From positions 377,867 through 441,866 of the forward strand of contig JALNZE010000001.1 of the NCBI GenBank assembly GCA_023229465.1: DNA of 64,000 nt, read 5' to 3'. This stretch comes from Chitinophagaceae bacterium. GTDB taxonomy: Bacteria > Bacteroidota > Bacteroidia > Chitinophagales > Chitinophagaceae. The notes beneath the pieces are model-generated. The model did no database searches. It was not told where the DNA came from and saw only the letters and a program-made list of their open reading frames with translations. The translations under genes were made by a program, and so were the position numbers. This document shows positions 24,888 to 33,458 of this stretch, piece after piece; position 1 is the first letter of the stretch; each line of letters opens with the position of its first letter.

Positions 24888-25199
24888 ATGAACCCCGGGA
24901 AATGTATTGTATATTTACTGCTGCTATTTTTTGCACAGCCCGTTTTTGCACAGAAAAAAATTGTGCTTGAAAAAATACGTTCGTTTGCAGTGAATGATCC
25001 TGTAATAACCTACTGGCAAAAGGTAGAAACCAGCAAAACAATTGCCTTGCAACCCAGCCGTACCCTGGTGGAACACCAGCTTCTTCCACTGGCTGATACC
25101 ACCAATGTTAAGATTGAATTTGTACTTTTTGATGCATCTTTATCCCCTGAATTATTAAACCGGTTATTCATGATCGGGTTTAACCGCTTTTTTGAATAA
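24888..25199 (+). CDS. Small exported hypothetical protein
   Basis: 103 residues with a clear signal peptide (hydrophobic 'CIVYLLLLFFAQPVFAQ', cleavage near residue 22). The mature protein is about 80 residues with no cysteine and no motif I know. Its codon composition and position 14 bp ahead of the exonuclease gene support it as real. Function unknown. Confidence 0.6.
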   Translation: MNPGKCIVYLLLLFFAQPVFAQKKIVLEKIRSFAVNDPVITYWQKVETSKTIALQPSRTLVEHQLLPLADTTNVKIEFVLFDASLSPELLNRLFMIGFNRFFE

Positions 25200-25213
25200 T
25201 GTAAAATACGTAC

Positions 25214-25984
25214 ATGCGCATCATCTCTTATAATGTTAATGGTATTCGTGCCGCCATCAATAAAGGTTTTACCGATTGGTTACAAACCGATCCGGCAGAT
25301 ATTATTTGCCTGCAGGAAACCAAGGCTGTAAAAGAAAATGTGGATTTTAAAAAGATAGAGGACCTGGGTTATCATACTTACTGGTTCTCTGCTCACAAAA
25401 AAGGATATAGCGGTGTGGCCATTTTTACTAAAATTAAACCAGACAATATTGAGTATGGCCATGCACACGAAAAAAGCGATTTTGAAGGCAGGGTCATACG
25501 TGCCGATTTTGGTAACCTCACACTTATTAATGCCTATTTCCCTTCCGGCACCAGTGGAGATGAGAGGCAGGCCTTTAAATATCACTGGCTGGATACATTT
25601 TTCACCTACTTAGAGGAGCTGAAAAAAACCAGGCCCCGTTTAATTGTGGTAGGTGATTATAATATTGCACATACTACCATAGACATACACGATCCGAAGG
25701 GCAATAAAAATTCGTCCGGTTTTTTACCGGAAGAAAGGGCCTGGATGGATGAATTTCTTAGTAAAGGATGGGTTGACAGTTTTCGTCAGATGCATCCTGA
25801 TACAACCGGGGCCTATTCGTGGTGGAGCCAGCGTTTTCCAACGGTAAGGTCGCAAAACAAAGGATGGCGTATAGATTATATCTGTATCACCAAAAACCTG
25901 AAAGACCGGTTAGTAGAAGCAAAAATTTACCCCAACGTAAAACACAGCGACCACTGTCCCATCTACGCCGAAATCAATCAATAA
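25214..25984 (+). CDS. xth: Exodeoxyribonuclease III
   Basis: 256 residues of the exonuclease III / AP endonuclease family: 'ISYNVNGIRAAINKGF', 'DIICLQETKA' (metal-binding Glu), 'YSGVAIFTK', 'VVGDYNIAHTTIDI' (Asp-Asn pair), 'GWRIDYICITKNL' and the catalytic 'HSDHCPIYAEI' end. It incises abasic sites and removes 3' blocks in base-excision repair. Confidence 0.95.
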   Translation: MRIISYNVNGIRAAINKGFTDWLQTDPADIICLQETKAVKENVDFKKIEDLGYHTYWFSAHKKGYSGVAIFTKIKPDNIEYGHAHEKSDFEGRVIRADFGNLTLINAYFPSGTSGDERQAFKYHWLDTFFTYLEELKKTRPRLIVVGDYNIAHTTIDIHDPKGNKNSSGFLPEERAWMDEFLSKGWVDSFRQMHPDTTGAYSWWSQRFPTVRSQNKGWRIDYICITKNLKDRLVEAKIYPNVKHSDHCPIYAEINQ

Positions 25985-26007
25985 CCCAATTATTACTTAT
26001 TAATTAA

Positions 26008-26313
26008 ATGTACATCTACAACATAACCACCAAAGTAACCCATCGTATACACGAAGACTGGGTGCAATGGATGAAAGAGAAACATATCCCCGAAATGATG
26101 AATACCGGCTGTTTTACCAAATACTGCTTTGTACGGGTACTAGAAACAGACGATAGCGATGGCCCAACCTATGCTGTACAGTTGTATGCCGCTACCAAAA
26201 CGGATTATGCGCATTATTTAGAACATTTCGCGCCTTCTTTACGAAATGATGCCCTTAAAAAATGGGGTAATCATTTTATTGGGTTCCGCTCATTAATGGA
26301 ACTTGTGAATTGA
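26008..26313 (+). CDS. DUF4286 family protein
   Basis: 101 residues that match DUF4286: 'MYIYNITTKVTHRIHEDWVQ', 'WMKEKHIPEMMNTGCF', and a C-terminal half with 'YAVQLYAATKTDYAHYLEHF'. It has a dimeric alpha/beta-barrel (ferredoxin-like) look. Function not known. It follows xth by 23 bp. Confidence 0.8.
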   Translation: MYIYNITTKVTHRIHEDWVQWMKEKHIPEMMNTGCFTKYCFVRVLETDDSDGPTYAVQLYAATKTDYAHYLEHFAPSLRNDALKKWGNHFIGFRSLMELVN

Positions 26314-26568
26314 GTGTGGATAGTTTCACGAATTCATTTTGTCAATCACAAATCTTTGTTATATTACCTTAAAACCCGCTCAGGCATTGAATTTCAGCCG
26401 TTTTTTTCTGAAACCCTTATCCAGCAAGTATTTCAGAGGATAAACATACTTATATAAACTGTTATATAAAAAACACAAATCTTCTGAAATCCTTTATTCA
26501 TAGGTGTTTTGCGGAAAAAATACAAGTAAAAAAAATAATAATTTTTTTTACTTATTGAGAAAAGCGAA

Positions 26569-26576
26569 TAAATTTG
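26569..26576 (+). promoter_or_regulatory. -7 element for the HU gene
   Basis: TAAATTTG matches TAnnTTTG and lies 33 bp before the HU start. The rest of the 296-bp gap upstream (26314-26609) is AT-rich with no gene visible. Confidence 0.4.
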
Positions 26577-26609
26577 TTACTGTTAACAAAACAATTAAAA
26601 AAAACTTCT

Positions 26610-26879
26610 ATGAACAAAGCTGAATTGATTGCTCAGATCGCTGGAGATGCCGGCGTAACTAAAACACAGGCAAACGCTGCCTTAGATTCTTTTGTAGCTG
26701 CCGTTACCAAAACCTTGAAAAAAGGAGATAAAGTAACATTGGTAGGTTTCGGTACTTTTTCTGTATCTAAACGTGCTGCACGTACCGGTCGTAACCCACA
26801 AACCGGTGCTGCTATCAAGATTAAAGCAAAGAAAGTTGCCAAGTTCAAGGCAGGTAAAGAATTAAGCGCTAAGCTCTGA
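26610..26879 (+). CDS. hup: DNA-binding protein HU
   Basis: The frame opens at 26574, but the HU start MNKAELIAQIA is the ATG at 26610, giving 90 residues as expected. The signature 'VGFGTFSVSKRAARTGRNPQ' forms the DNA-embracing arm and 'AAIKIKAKKVAKFKAGKEL' the C-terminal part. A histone-like architectural protein. A classic terminator follows. Confidence 0.97.
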   Translation: MNKAELIAQIAGDAGVTKTQANAALDSFVAAVTKTLKKGDKVTLVGFGTFSVSKRAARTGRNPQTGAAIKIKAKKVAKFKAGKELSAKL

Positions 26880-26899
26880 TTTCAGGCTAAATGAAATTG

Positions 26900-26925
26900 A
26901 ACCCCCGCAGTTTGCGGGGGTTTTT
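26900..26925 (+). terminator. Rho-independent terminator after HU
   Basis: AACCCCCGCA (26900-26909) pairs perfectly with TGCGGGGGTT (26913-26922) across a GTT loop, followed by a T run. Confidence 0.9.
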
Positions 26926-26969
26926 CTATTTTTGCAGCTCACACATTATTCATACTTAAAAAACAAACC

Positions 26970-27095
26970 ATGGGCAGAGGTGATAAAAAAACCGCAAAAG
27001 GCAAAAGATTTCAAGGTTCATTTGGCAAAAGCAGACCAGCCAAAGTAACTAAAAACAAGAAACCTGTACAAGTAGAAGTAGTAAAAGCTTCCTAA
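26970..27095 (+). CDS. Ribosomal protein bTHX
   Basis: A 41-residue, highly basic protein (MGRGDKKTAKGKRFQGSFGK at the N-terminus). It matches the bTHX family that sits in a cavity of the 30S head; the MGRGDKKT start is diagnostic of Bacteroidota members. Small, Lys/Arg-rich and between two terminators, so an independent gene; too short for many gene finders. Confidence 0.85.
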   Translation: MGRGDKKTAKGKRFQGSFGKSRPAKVTKNKKPVQVEVVKAS

Positions 27096-27123
27096 GCTTT
27101 TCTTTTCAGTTCAAATAATTATG

Positions 27124-27157
27124 AAAGCAGTTTGCCCAAAGCGCTGCTTTTATTTTT
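27124..27157 (+). terminator. Terminator downstream of bTHX
   Basis: AAAGCAG (27124-27130) pairs with CTGCTTT (27144-27150), followed by a T-rich tract TATTTTTTT. It lies between the convergent bTHX and class V aminotransferase genes. Confidence 0.55.
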
Positions 27158-27185
27158 TTGTTTGAAGACAACTAAACTATCCCGC

Positions 27186-28481
27186 TTATTTTTTCTTCGA
27201 AGCAATTTCCTCTATCGCCAATACCAATTTATCCAGGTCCTGGAGTTTAGTATATACATGTGGCGTAATCCGTACACAGGAAACATTTTCCCAAACAATA
27301 CCTACCGTATGAATTTTATAGGTATTGAACAAAGCGTTGTCTAATTCACCCGGAGTCATCCCATCAATACTTACCCCGCAAATAGCACAGGCATATTCTG
27401 GTTTGAAGGAGGTATGTATGGTTACATTGGGGATATCTCTTACTTTCAGGGCCCAGTAATTCTTCAAATACCGTATTCTTTCTTCTTTTCTTTTACTGCC
27501 AATCGCGTTTTGAAAATTTACGGCTTCGCCAATACCCTGTTCTATCGGAAAGCTGCGCGTACCAAGGGTTTCAAACTTTCTGATATCTGTACCACGGGGC
27601 CTGTCATTACATACCAGTGGCCATATTTTTTCGATCTTCTCTTTTTGTATCCATAACATGCCACTACCTATTGGGGCGCTCAGGAACTTATGTAAACTGG
27701 TTCCGAAATAATCACATTCCAGATCGGGTATTTTATAATCCAGTAACCCAAAAGAGTGTGCGCCATCTACTATCACTTCCAATCCCCTTCGATGAGCCAT
27801 CTGCGCTAATTTTTTAACGGGGAGGATTTGTCCGATCCAGTTAATAATATGCGTTAGGTAAATGAATTTTGTTTTAGGAGTGATGGCTTTTTCAAAAGCA
27901 GTTACGATCTCTTCATCATTTTCTATCGGAAATTTAAAATTGAGTTGCGTATACACAATGCCTTCCCGCTCAACCCGCTGCTTCCAGGCATTGATCATAT
28001 TGGGATAATCCTGTTTAGTACCAATCACTTCATCTCCCGCTTTCATATCCAACCCAAAAATTACGGTGTTCAAAGCTTCGGTTGCATTCCTGTTCACGGC
28101 GATTTCTTCGGGTGAGCAACCCGCCAATAATGCCAGCTTCTGTCTTAGTGGCTCCCTTCCCTGGTCAATAATCCGCCACATATAATAAGATGGCCCCTCA
28201 TTTGAGAACTTATTAAGCCTTTCTACCGCTTCCTGTACTACCCTTGGTGAGGGACTAACCCCACCATTATTCAGGTTGATCAAATTTGAATTAACGGTAT
28301 AGGACTGTTGAATCACGCTCCAGTAATCCTCATCTGTTGCTGCTTCCAGCGGAGAAAGAAATTGAATTTTTTGGGCCGCCGCATCCCAGGATGCCGCATG
28401 CACCTGGTTAAAAAGACTATTGGCCGAGAAAGCGCCAGCCAGTAAACCCATTTTCTGTATAAATTTTCTGCGTTGCTCCAT
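27186..28481 (-). CDS. Class V aminotransferase family protein (isopenicillin-N-epimerase-like), probably exported
   Basis: 431 residues. The N-terminus 'QRRKFIQKMGLLAGAFSANS' has a twin-arginine-like motif (RRKFIQK) and a hydrophobic stretch, so it may be exported folded by the Tat pathway; TatC is coded at 42740. The PLP core shows 'NLNNGGVSPSPRVVQEAVER', 'EEIAVNRNATEALNTVIFGL', 'VIVDGAHSFGLLDYKIPDL' (the Asp that holds the pyridine N and the His beside it) and the Schiff-base lysine in 'GTSLHKFLSAPIGSGMLW'. Related to CefD-like and cysteine desulfurase-like enzymes; the substrate is unknown. Confidence 0.85.
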   Translation of the reverse strand: MEQRRKFIQKMGLLAGAFSANSLFNQVHAASWDAAAQKIQFLSPLEAATDEDYWSVIQQSYTVNSNLINLNNGGVSPSPRVVQEAVERLNKFSNEGPSYYMWRIIDQGREPLRQKLALLAGCSPEEIAVNRNATEALNTVIFGLDMKAGDEVIGTKQDYPNMINAWKQRVEREGIVYTQLNFKFPIENDEEIVTAFEKAITPKTKFIYLTHIINWIGQILPVKKLAQMAHRRGLEVIVDGAHSFGLLDYKIPDLECDYFGTSLHKFLSAPIGSGMLWIQKEKIEKIWPLVCNDRPRGTDIRKFETLGTRSFPIEQGIGEAVNFQNAIGSKRKEERIRYLKNYWALKVRDIPNVTIHTSFKPEYACAICGVSIDGMTPGELDNALFNTYKIHTVGIVWENVSCVRITPHVYTKLQDLDKLVLAIEEIASKKK

Positions 28482-28635
28482 AACTTAGCTTTTGAAAAAG
28501 AAAGTTAAGGAATTATGATAAAAGATCGGGGCTAAGTCATTTTTACCACAAAGGCGCGAAGGCACGAAGAATCACAAAGAAAACCGGGGAATGACTAACA
28601 CATTTAATAGCCTAAATGATTATTGGATGATTATA

Positions 28636-28643
28636 TATCTTTG
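28636..28643 (+). promoter_or_regulatory. -7 promoter element
   Basis: TATCTTTG fits the Bacteroidota -7 consensus TAnnTTTG and lies 16 bp before the ATG at 28660. This favours the shorter start for that gene. Confidence 0.45.
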
Positions 28644-28659
28644 CAGTACAAGAAAAAAA

Positions 28660-28884
28660 ATGACTAAACGGATCATCTTCCTTTGTTTGCTGCTTTTTGC
28701 CTGCAGCTTTCAGCTTCTGCATGCTCAATGCTCTATCTGCACCAAAACGGCCTCTCAATTGGGCGAGGGACCCGCTTCTGCTTTAAATTCAGCCATTTTA
28801 TACCTGGCCGCGGCTCCTTTTGCTATTATGGGTTATATAGGTTGGCGTTGGTGGAAGAATGAGAAGGCGTTACATAAGCCTTAA
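28660..28884 (+). CDS. Small exported protein with CSIC motif
   Basis: 74 residues from the ATG at 28660. A signal peptide ends 'LLHAQ' (about residue 22), directly followed by CSIC (two cysteines), then a Gly/Ala-rich stretch and one C-terminal transmembrane helix with 'YIGWRWWKNEKALHKP'. An upstream ATG at 28591 is possible but would overlap the promoter. Its last 59 bp overlap the 3' end of the convergent MeaB gene. A CxxC next to the membrane suggests thiol or metal chemistry; the family is unnamed to me. Confidence 0.65.
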   Translation: MTKRIIFLCLLLFACSFQLLHAQCSICTKTASQLGEGPASALNSAILYLAAAPFAIMGYIGWRWWKNEKALHKP

Positions 28885-29758
28885 TAAATTGATACAGGTT
28901 TGTATCGCCTGATTTCTCCAGCGCTGCTTTTAATACGGCTTTATTGATATCGCGCATACGGTGTTGTTGTATCAGGTAGTATGCTTTTTCGGCCAGCAGC
29001 CAGTATTTCCTTTCTGTGCTTTGCACAAACTGCTGGTGATGCATGATTTTCTCAAATAAGTCAGCAATACCCTCTTTTTGTGAAGCCACTGTTTTTACAA
29101 TGGCCACTTCTGCCGTTGTTTTATGAAAAGCGGGCGCCAGCATTAACCGCAGATTCTTCACAAAAGTATCTGCATCCGGCCTGTCTGCCTTATTCACCAC
29201 AAATACATCCGCTATCTCCATTAACCCGGCTTTCATCGTCTGCACTTCATCACCCGCCTCCGGCACCACCACCACCACGGTAGTATCTGCCAAACCGGCA
29301 ATTTCAATTTCACTTTGTCCTACACCCACTGTTTCTACCAGGATATGATCAAAGCCGGCCGCTTTCATTACATCGGCTATCTCAATAATTTTAGGATGCA
29401 GTCCACCCAGGCTACCGCGGGTTGCCAGTGAGCGGATAAATACATCCGGATGAGTATACCAGTCACTCATCCGTATCCTGTCTCCCAGCAACGCCCCCAG
29501 GTTAAAAGGAGAAGAAGGGTCTACACAAAGCACTCCAATCTTTTTTTTCTGCGCAATCATTTCACCAATCAACGCATCTACCAATGTGCTTTTGCCTGCG
29601 CCGGGAGGGCCGGTGATACCAATAATTTTTGTAGAAGAGGGTGGCAGGCTCTCCAGTAAACTACGATACCCTTCCATTTCATTCTCTACCAGAGAAATGG
29701 TTCGGGCCAATGATTTTATATTGCCCTGCTGAATATCTTTCAATAATGCCTGCCACAT
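28826..29758 (-). CDS. meaB: MeaB/ArgK family GTPase (methylmalonyl-CoA mutase chaperone)
   Basis: 310 residues with P-loop 'GITGPPGAGKSTLVDAL', 'LCVDPSSPFNLGALLGDRIR', the family motif 'FIRSLATRGSLGGL', 'DHILVETVGVGQSEIEIAGL' and the guanine-specificity 'VVNKAD'. MeaB guards and loads adenosylcobalamin into methylmalonyl-CoA mutase. No mutase gene is in this window, so the partner is elsewhere. Confidence 0.92.
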   Translation of the reverse strand: MWQALLKDIQQGNIKSLARTISLVENEMEGYRSLLESLPPSSTKIIGITGPPGAGKSTLVDALIGEMIAQKKKIGVLCVDPSSPFNLGALLGDRIRMSDWYTHPDVFIRSLATRGSLGGLHPKIIEIADVMKAAGFDHILVETVGVGQSEIEIAGLADTTVVVVVPEAGDEVQTMKAGLMEIADVFVVNKADRPDADTFVKNLRLMLAPAFHKTTAEVAIVKTVASQKEGIADLFEKIMHHQQFVQSTERKYWLLAEKAYYLIQQHRMRDINKAVLKAALEKSGDTNLYQFIKAYVTPSHSSTNANLYNP

Positions 29759-29804
29759 GATCGCTACATTAAACCGGGTGAATAAAATATTTTACAGCAT
29801 AAAA

Positions 29805-30545
29805 CTACAGCATCTCCTCATTAATAAAAATCAGGTTCTCATGTTGCATTGAAAAGGAAAAATGATATTGGGTGATGGCTTTAAAAACGGCATGGCCCGC
29901 CCCTTTGCGCATATGATCGTGTATTTCAATAATCACTGCTCTGGTTCTGGGTAACCAGTATTCATAGCCCGATTCAAATACTTCTTTCTCTGAGCCTTCA
30001 ATATCTAACTTAAGAATATCAATGGTGGCCCACCCCTGCTCACGCATGATAGATTCGATGGAAACAGCCGGTATGGCATCAGGATTATCTGCCGTTGTTT
30101 CTTCTACAATAAATGCATTATCGTGATCTCCTTTGTTAATAATAGCCAGGTGTACCGTTTTACTCCAAATACCTTTTTGGTACGTTTTTATCTGAGGAAA
30201 AGAAGCGGTATTCTTAAGCGCCATTGCATAATTACCGCCGCCGGGTTCTACCGCAACAATCGCGGCACCGGGATAACGATGGGCAAAATAGGCAGATGCC
30301 AGGCCAATATTAGCGCCTCCATCGATAATGGTTTTAGGGATAAAGGGGAGTACAACGTTATACTGATCATCTAAAAAAACCTGCGTGAAAGTATACTTAT
30401 CAGAAAAATTTTTTCTAAGATGAAAAACGGCTTTATATAGAGACGAAGAAAAGCTGCCATATTTTTTAAACAGCAAATGAATATAAAACCTGATCCCGTC
30501 TGCCAGACCAAATGCGTGTATCAGGGGTTTGAATCTGGAAGCCAT
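29805..30545 (-). CDS. FkbM family methyltransferase
   Basis: 246 residues with the FkbM pattern: 'IIDGGANIGLASAYFAHRYP' (SAM-binding loop), 'IVAVEPGGGNYAMALKN', 'IDILKLDIEGSEKEVF' and 'AVIIEIHDH'. These SAM-dependent enzymes often O-methylate sugars. Neighbouring glycosyltransferases suggest a role in a surface glycan. Confidence 0.88.
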   Translation of the reverse strand: MASRFKPLIHAFGLADGIRFYIHLLFKKYGSFSSSLYKAVFHLRKNFSDKYTFTQVFLDDQYNVVLPFIPKTIIDGGANIGLASAYFAHRYPGAAIVAVEPGGGNYAMALKNTASFPQIKTYQKGIWSKTVHLAIINKGDHDNAFIVEETTADNPDAIPAVSIESIMREQGWATIDILKLDIEGSEKEVFESGYEYWLPRTRAVIIEIHDHMRKGAGHAVFKAITQYHFSFSMQHENLIFINEEML

Positions 30546-30588
30546 GCTTGATAATGATTACAGGATATGCAATTAACAAAATAAAGCT

Positions 30589-31503
30589 TTAAAGCCTGAA
30601 AGAAAAAAGAAAACAGTGTTTAAGCTGAGAGAAAATGGCCAGCTTCCGAACTTTATAAAAGAAAAGTACCTGCCGGTTTTGCCATAAAAAAATAAAGAGC
30701 GGCCGGTTCCATTTTCTTATAAGTGATCCATGCCATAGTTCATACAAACGGGTAAAAAACAGCCTGTCGGCTTCTGTTAATTGCTTTATCTCTTTAAAAT
30801 GCAGGAGATGCTCATCCAGCATTATCCTGAAACGCCTGCGCAGTTCTGTTTCACCCAGGTGGTTTTGTATGGTTACATTACTGCCGTGTGAACGCTGAAA
30901 CACCAGTATTTCAGGCACAAACTGCACACCACCATTACACATGGCCACCAATGCCAGCCACCAGTCATAATACACCCCTTTCGGAATGGGTAATGCGTTT
31001 TGTAAAAGGGAACGCCGGATGATCATGGCATGACCGCTGATGGTATTAAACATCGCGATCTTTTTAGGATCTTTTCCATCAATGCGCCTGTTTTTTTTAT
31101 TGGCCACCGGCTGTAGGGGCGGTGTGGTATGAAAGCGAACAGACTCACTATAGATCAATGGGGCAGATGGCGTAAACCGCTTTAGTAGTCTTTCTATTTT
31201 TTGTTCATGCCAGATGTCATCCTGGTCAGCAATGGCTATCAGATCCTGTTTTGCCACCTGCAGGGCTTTTTCGAAATTGGCGGTAAAACCCAGGTTCTGA
31301 ACATTCCGGATAATACTGATCCGTTTGTCATTTTTTGCCAGCGCTTCCGCCACTGCTACTGTATCATCAGTAGAAGCATCATCAGAAATGATCAGTTCTG
31401 TTACCGGATGGGTTTGATTTAATATACTGGCTACCTGTTCAGTTATGAAACGGCTTCCATTGTAACTACATAGAACAACTGAAATAGGCAATGTCATGAA
31501 CAA
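30589..31503 (-). CDS. Glycosyltransferase family 2
   Basis: 304 residues. GT-A fold: 'ISVVLCSYNGSRFITEQVAS', 'ELIISDDASTDDT', and the metal-binding 'LIAIADQDDIWHEQKIERLL' (DQDD). A GT2 of the rhamnosyl-type 'ADQDD' subgroup; acceptor unknown. Part of a minus-strand glycan set with the FkbM gene. Confidence 0.9.
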   Translation of the reverse strand: MFMTLPISVVLCSYNGSRFITEQVASILNQTHPVTELIISDDASTDDTVAVAEALAKNDKRISIIRNVQNLGFTANFEKALQVAKQDLIAIADQDDIWHEQKIERLLKRFTPSAPLIYSESVRFHTTPPLQPVANKKNRRIDGKDPKKIAMFNTISGHAMIIRRSLLQNALPIPKGVYYDWWLALVAMCNGGVQFVPEILVFQRSHGSNVTIQNHLGETELRRRFRIMLDEHLLHFKEIKQLTEADRLFFTRLYELWHGSLIRKWNRPLFIFLWQNRQVLFFYKVRKLAIFSQLKHCFLFSFRL

Positions 31504-31568
31504 TTTTTATTTTTAGCAGTCAGAGGAACAGAACCAAACTTATATACGAACCAACAAGTAGTACTCAA

Positions 31569-32471
31569 TTGCCGGAACCCATGACTGTAAATATAGAAAA
31601 ACAAAAGGCCACCCCCGTTGCTGCTGCCAAATTTTCTATCATGATACCCAGTTGGAACAATCTTCCTTATTTACAGTTATGTATTAATAGTATCCTTAAA
31701 AATTCGGGATATACGCATGAAATCATTGTGCACATCAATGAAGGCAAAGATGGTACATTGGAATGGGTAAAGTTGCAACCCCATATCAGTTATTCATACA
31801 GCAAAGAAAATATTGGCGTGTGTTATGCATTGAATAGTTGCCGCTCCCTGGCCGGCACCGATTACCTTCTATACTTAAATGATGATATGTATGTATGTCC
31901 GGGCTGGGATATTGCCTTAACAGAAGAAATTGAAAAAATCAATCACAATTATTTCTTTTTTTCAGCTACTGCCATTGAGCCAGGGGCGCAAAGTAATTGT
32001 TCGATTGAAAAAAATTATGGTACCGGCCCTGAAAATTTTAAGGAAGACCTCTTATTAAAAGAATATAACACAATACCCAGGCAAGACTGGCAGGGCGCTA
32101 CCTGGCCACCCAACCTGGTTCATAAGGACCTCTGGGATTTGGCCGGTGGATATAGTATTGAGTTTAGTCCGGGCATGTATTCCGACCCTGATTTTTCCTA
32201 TAAACTATGGAAGCTGGGTGTTAGGTTATTTAAAGGAATAGGGAGAAGCAGGGTATATCATTTTGGTTCTGTATCGGTAAAGCGAATGAAAAAAAATAAT
32301 GGCTATTATACTTACATTTCAAAATGGGGAATGACTTCGGGAACTGTTTCGAAGTATTATCTTAGAAGGGGTGAACCTTTTGACGGGCCGTTAACCGGGC
32401 AATCCTTCCCTTTTGTCATCCGTTTAAAAAACCTGTTTAAGCGTATATGGGTAGCCATCAAATCATTTTGA
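31569..32471 (+). CDS. Glycosyltransferase family 2
   Basis: 300 residues: 'KFSIMIPSWNNLPYLQLCIN', 'EIIVHINEGKDGTLEWV', the DxD-like 'YLLYLNDDMYVCPGWD' and 'PDFSYKLWKLGVRLFKGIG' (catalytic-base region). It is on the opposite strand from the other genes of this set. An alternative start (MTVNIEKQ) lies four codons in. No strong terminator separates it from the convergent gene 24 bp away. Confidence 0.88.
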   Translation: MPEPMTVNIEKQKATPVAAAKFSIMIPSWNNLPYLQLCINSILKNSGYTHEIIVHINEGKDGTLEWVKLQPHISYSYSKENIGVCYALNSCRSLAGTDYLLYLNDDMYVCPGWDIALTEEIEKINHNYFFFSATAIEPGAQSNCSIEKNYGTGPENFKEDLLLKEYNTIPRQDWQGATWPPNLVHKDLWDLAGGYSIEFSPGMYSDPDFSYKLWKLGVRLFKGIGRSRVYHFGSVSVKRMKKNNGYYTYISKWGMTSGTVSKYYLRRGEPFDGPLTGQSFPFVIRLKNLFKRIWVAIKSF

Positions 32472-32495
32472 TGAGTACCCGGCATCACTTAGTTC

Positions 32496-33458
32496 CTAAT
32501 CTATTTTAAAGAACATCTTCAAACAAAACAATATTCGCATCAGGGCGGATTTTTTTTTGTAGGCGAGTATGAGATCTCTGTATTTAAAAAAAGTGATCAT
32601 TCTTGTCCAATTATTTTTCAGAGAAAAACTTAAGTAACTGTTATAAATAGTTTTCAGAATTTTTTTCTGTTCGATTTTTTCCAAAGGACATTTTTCATAA
32701 AGTAACTGCATACGATCGCGGCTTTGTCGCATTTTTTTTTGTCGCCTCCCCCGCCCGCCGCCTTTATTCCCATGTGTATCAGCCCCAATTGCATTAGCAC
32801 CATGTTGCCGGTAATAAACCAATGGAAGATTAATATAAGCAACGGTGCCCTTACAAGCGGCCACAAAGCCCAGCCAAAAATCATGTGTAACCAATTGAGG
32901 AAAAGGCAAACAGCGTGTAATTAATTCTTTTCTAAACAACATGGCATGCCCCGGGGCCCAGGCACCAATGGTATACATCAGGCAATCAGTATAATTAATC
33001 TGGTTGCGGATGTCGGACATATATTTACCTAAGCTGTTCCCGGCATCATCTATCAATAATGAGTTACTGTAAATAATTTCATGCGATCCTATTTGCTCCA
33101 GCAATAATGCCAGTTTATCTTTACGCCATATATCATCCTGGTCACTTAGGGCAATGTATTCACCATTAGCCAGTAACATCCCTTTTTCAAAATTTTTGAT
33201 ATAGCCAAGGTTTTCTTCATTTACATATAAACGAATAGCGGGATATCGCTTACTATAAGATTCCACCAATGCCACGGTACCATCTACAGAGCCATCGTCC
33301 ACTACTATCAGTTCAATATTGGAATAGGATTGAGAGAGAACACTTTCCAGTTGCTCAGACAGGAACCGCTCACCATTATAGGTAGCCATTACAACAGATA
33401 TTAAGGGATTGTTGTTGTTCAATTTAGTATTCTTTGATTCGGTAATTTCTAAAATCAA
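32496..33458 (-). CDS. Glycosyltransferase family 2
   Basis: 320 residues: 'ISVVMATYNGERFLSEQLES', 'IELIVVDDGSVDGTVALVES', 'YIALSDQDDIWRKDKLALLL' and 'PGHAMLFRKELITR'. It resembles the gene at 30589 in its DQDD subgroup. The start overlaps the stop of the upstream GT gene by 35 bp. The later part has an odd basic, glycine-rich stretch (HGNKGGGRGRRQKK) coded by G/C-rich sequence next to a run of nine A on the coding strand, which may allow slippage. Confidence 0.87.
   Translation of the reverse strand: MILEITESKNTKLNNNNPLISVVMATYNGERFLSEQLESVLSQSYSNIELIVVDDGSVDGTVALVESYSKRYPAIRLYVNEENLGYIKNFEKGMLLANGEYIALSDQDDIWRKDKLALLLEQIGSHEIIYSNSLLIDDAGNSLGKYMSDIRNQINYTDCLMYTIGAWAPGHAMLFRKELITRCLPFPQLVTHDFWLGFVAACKGTVAYINLPLVYYRQHGANAIGADTHGNKGGGRGRRQKKMRQSRDRMQLLYEKCPLEKIEQKKILKTIYNSYLSFSLKNNWTRMITFFKYRDLILAYKKKSALMRILFCLKMFFKID

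Noticed and set aside
32654..32884. Alternative frame of 76 codons inside the GT2 gene as a separate protein
   Set aside because: It lies in the frame next to the conserved glycosyltransferase; more likely a consequence of local composition, though noted as a slippage candidate.
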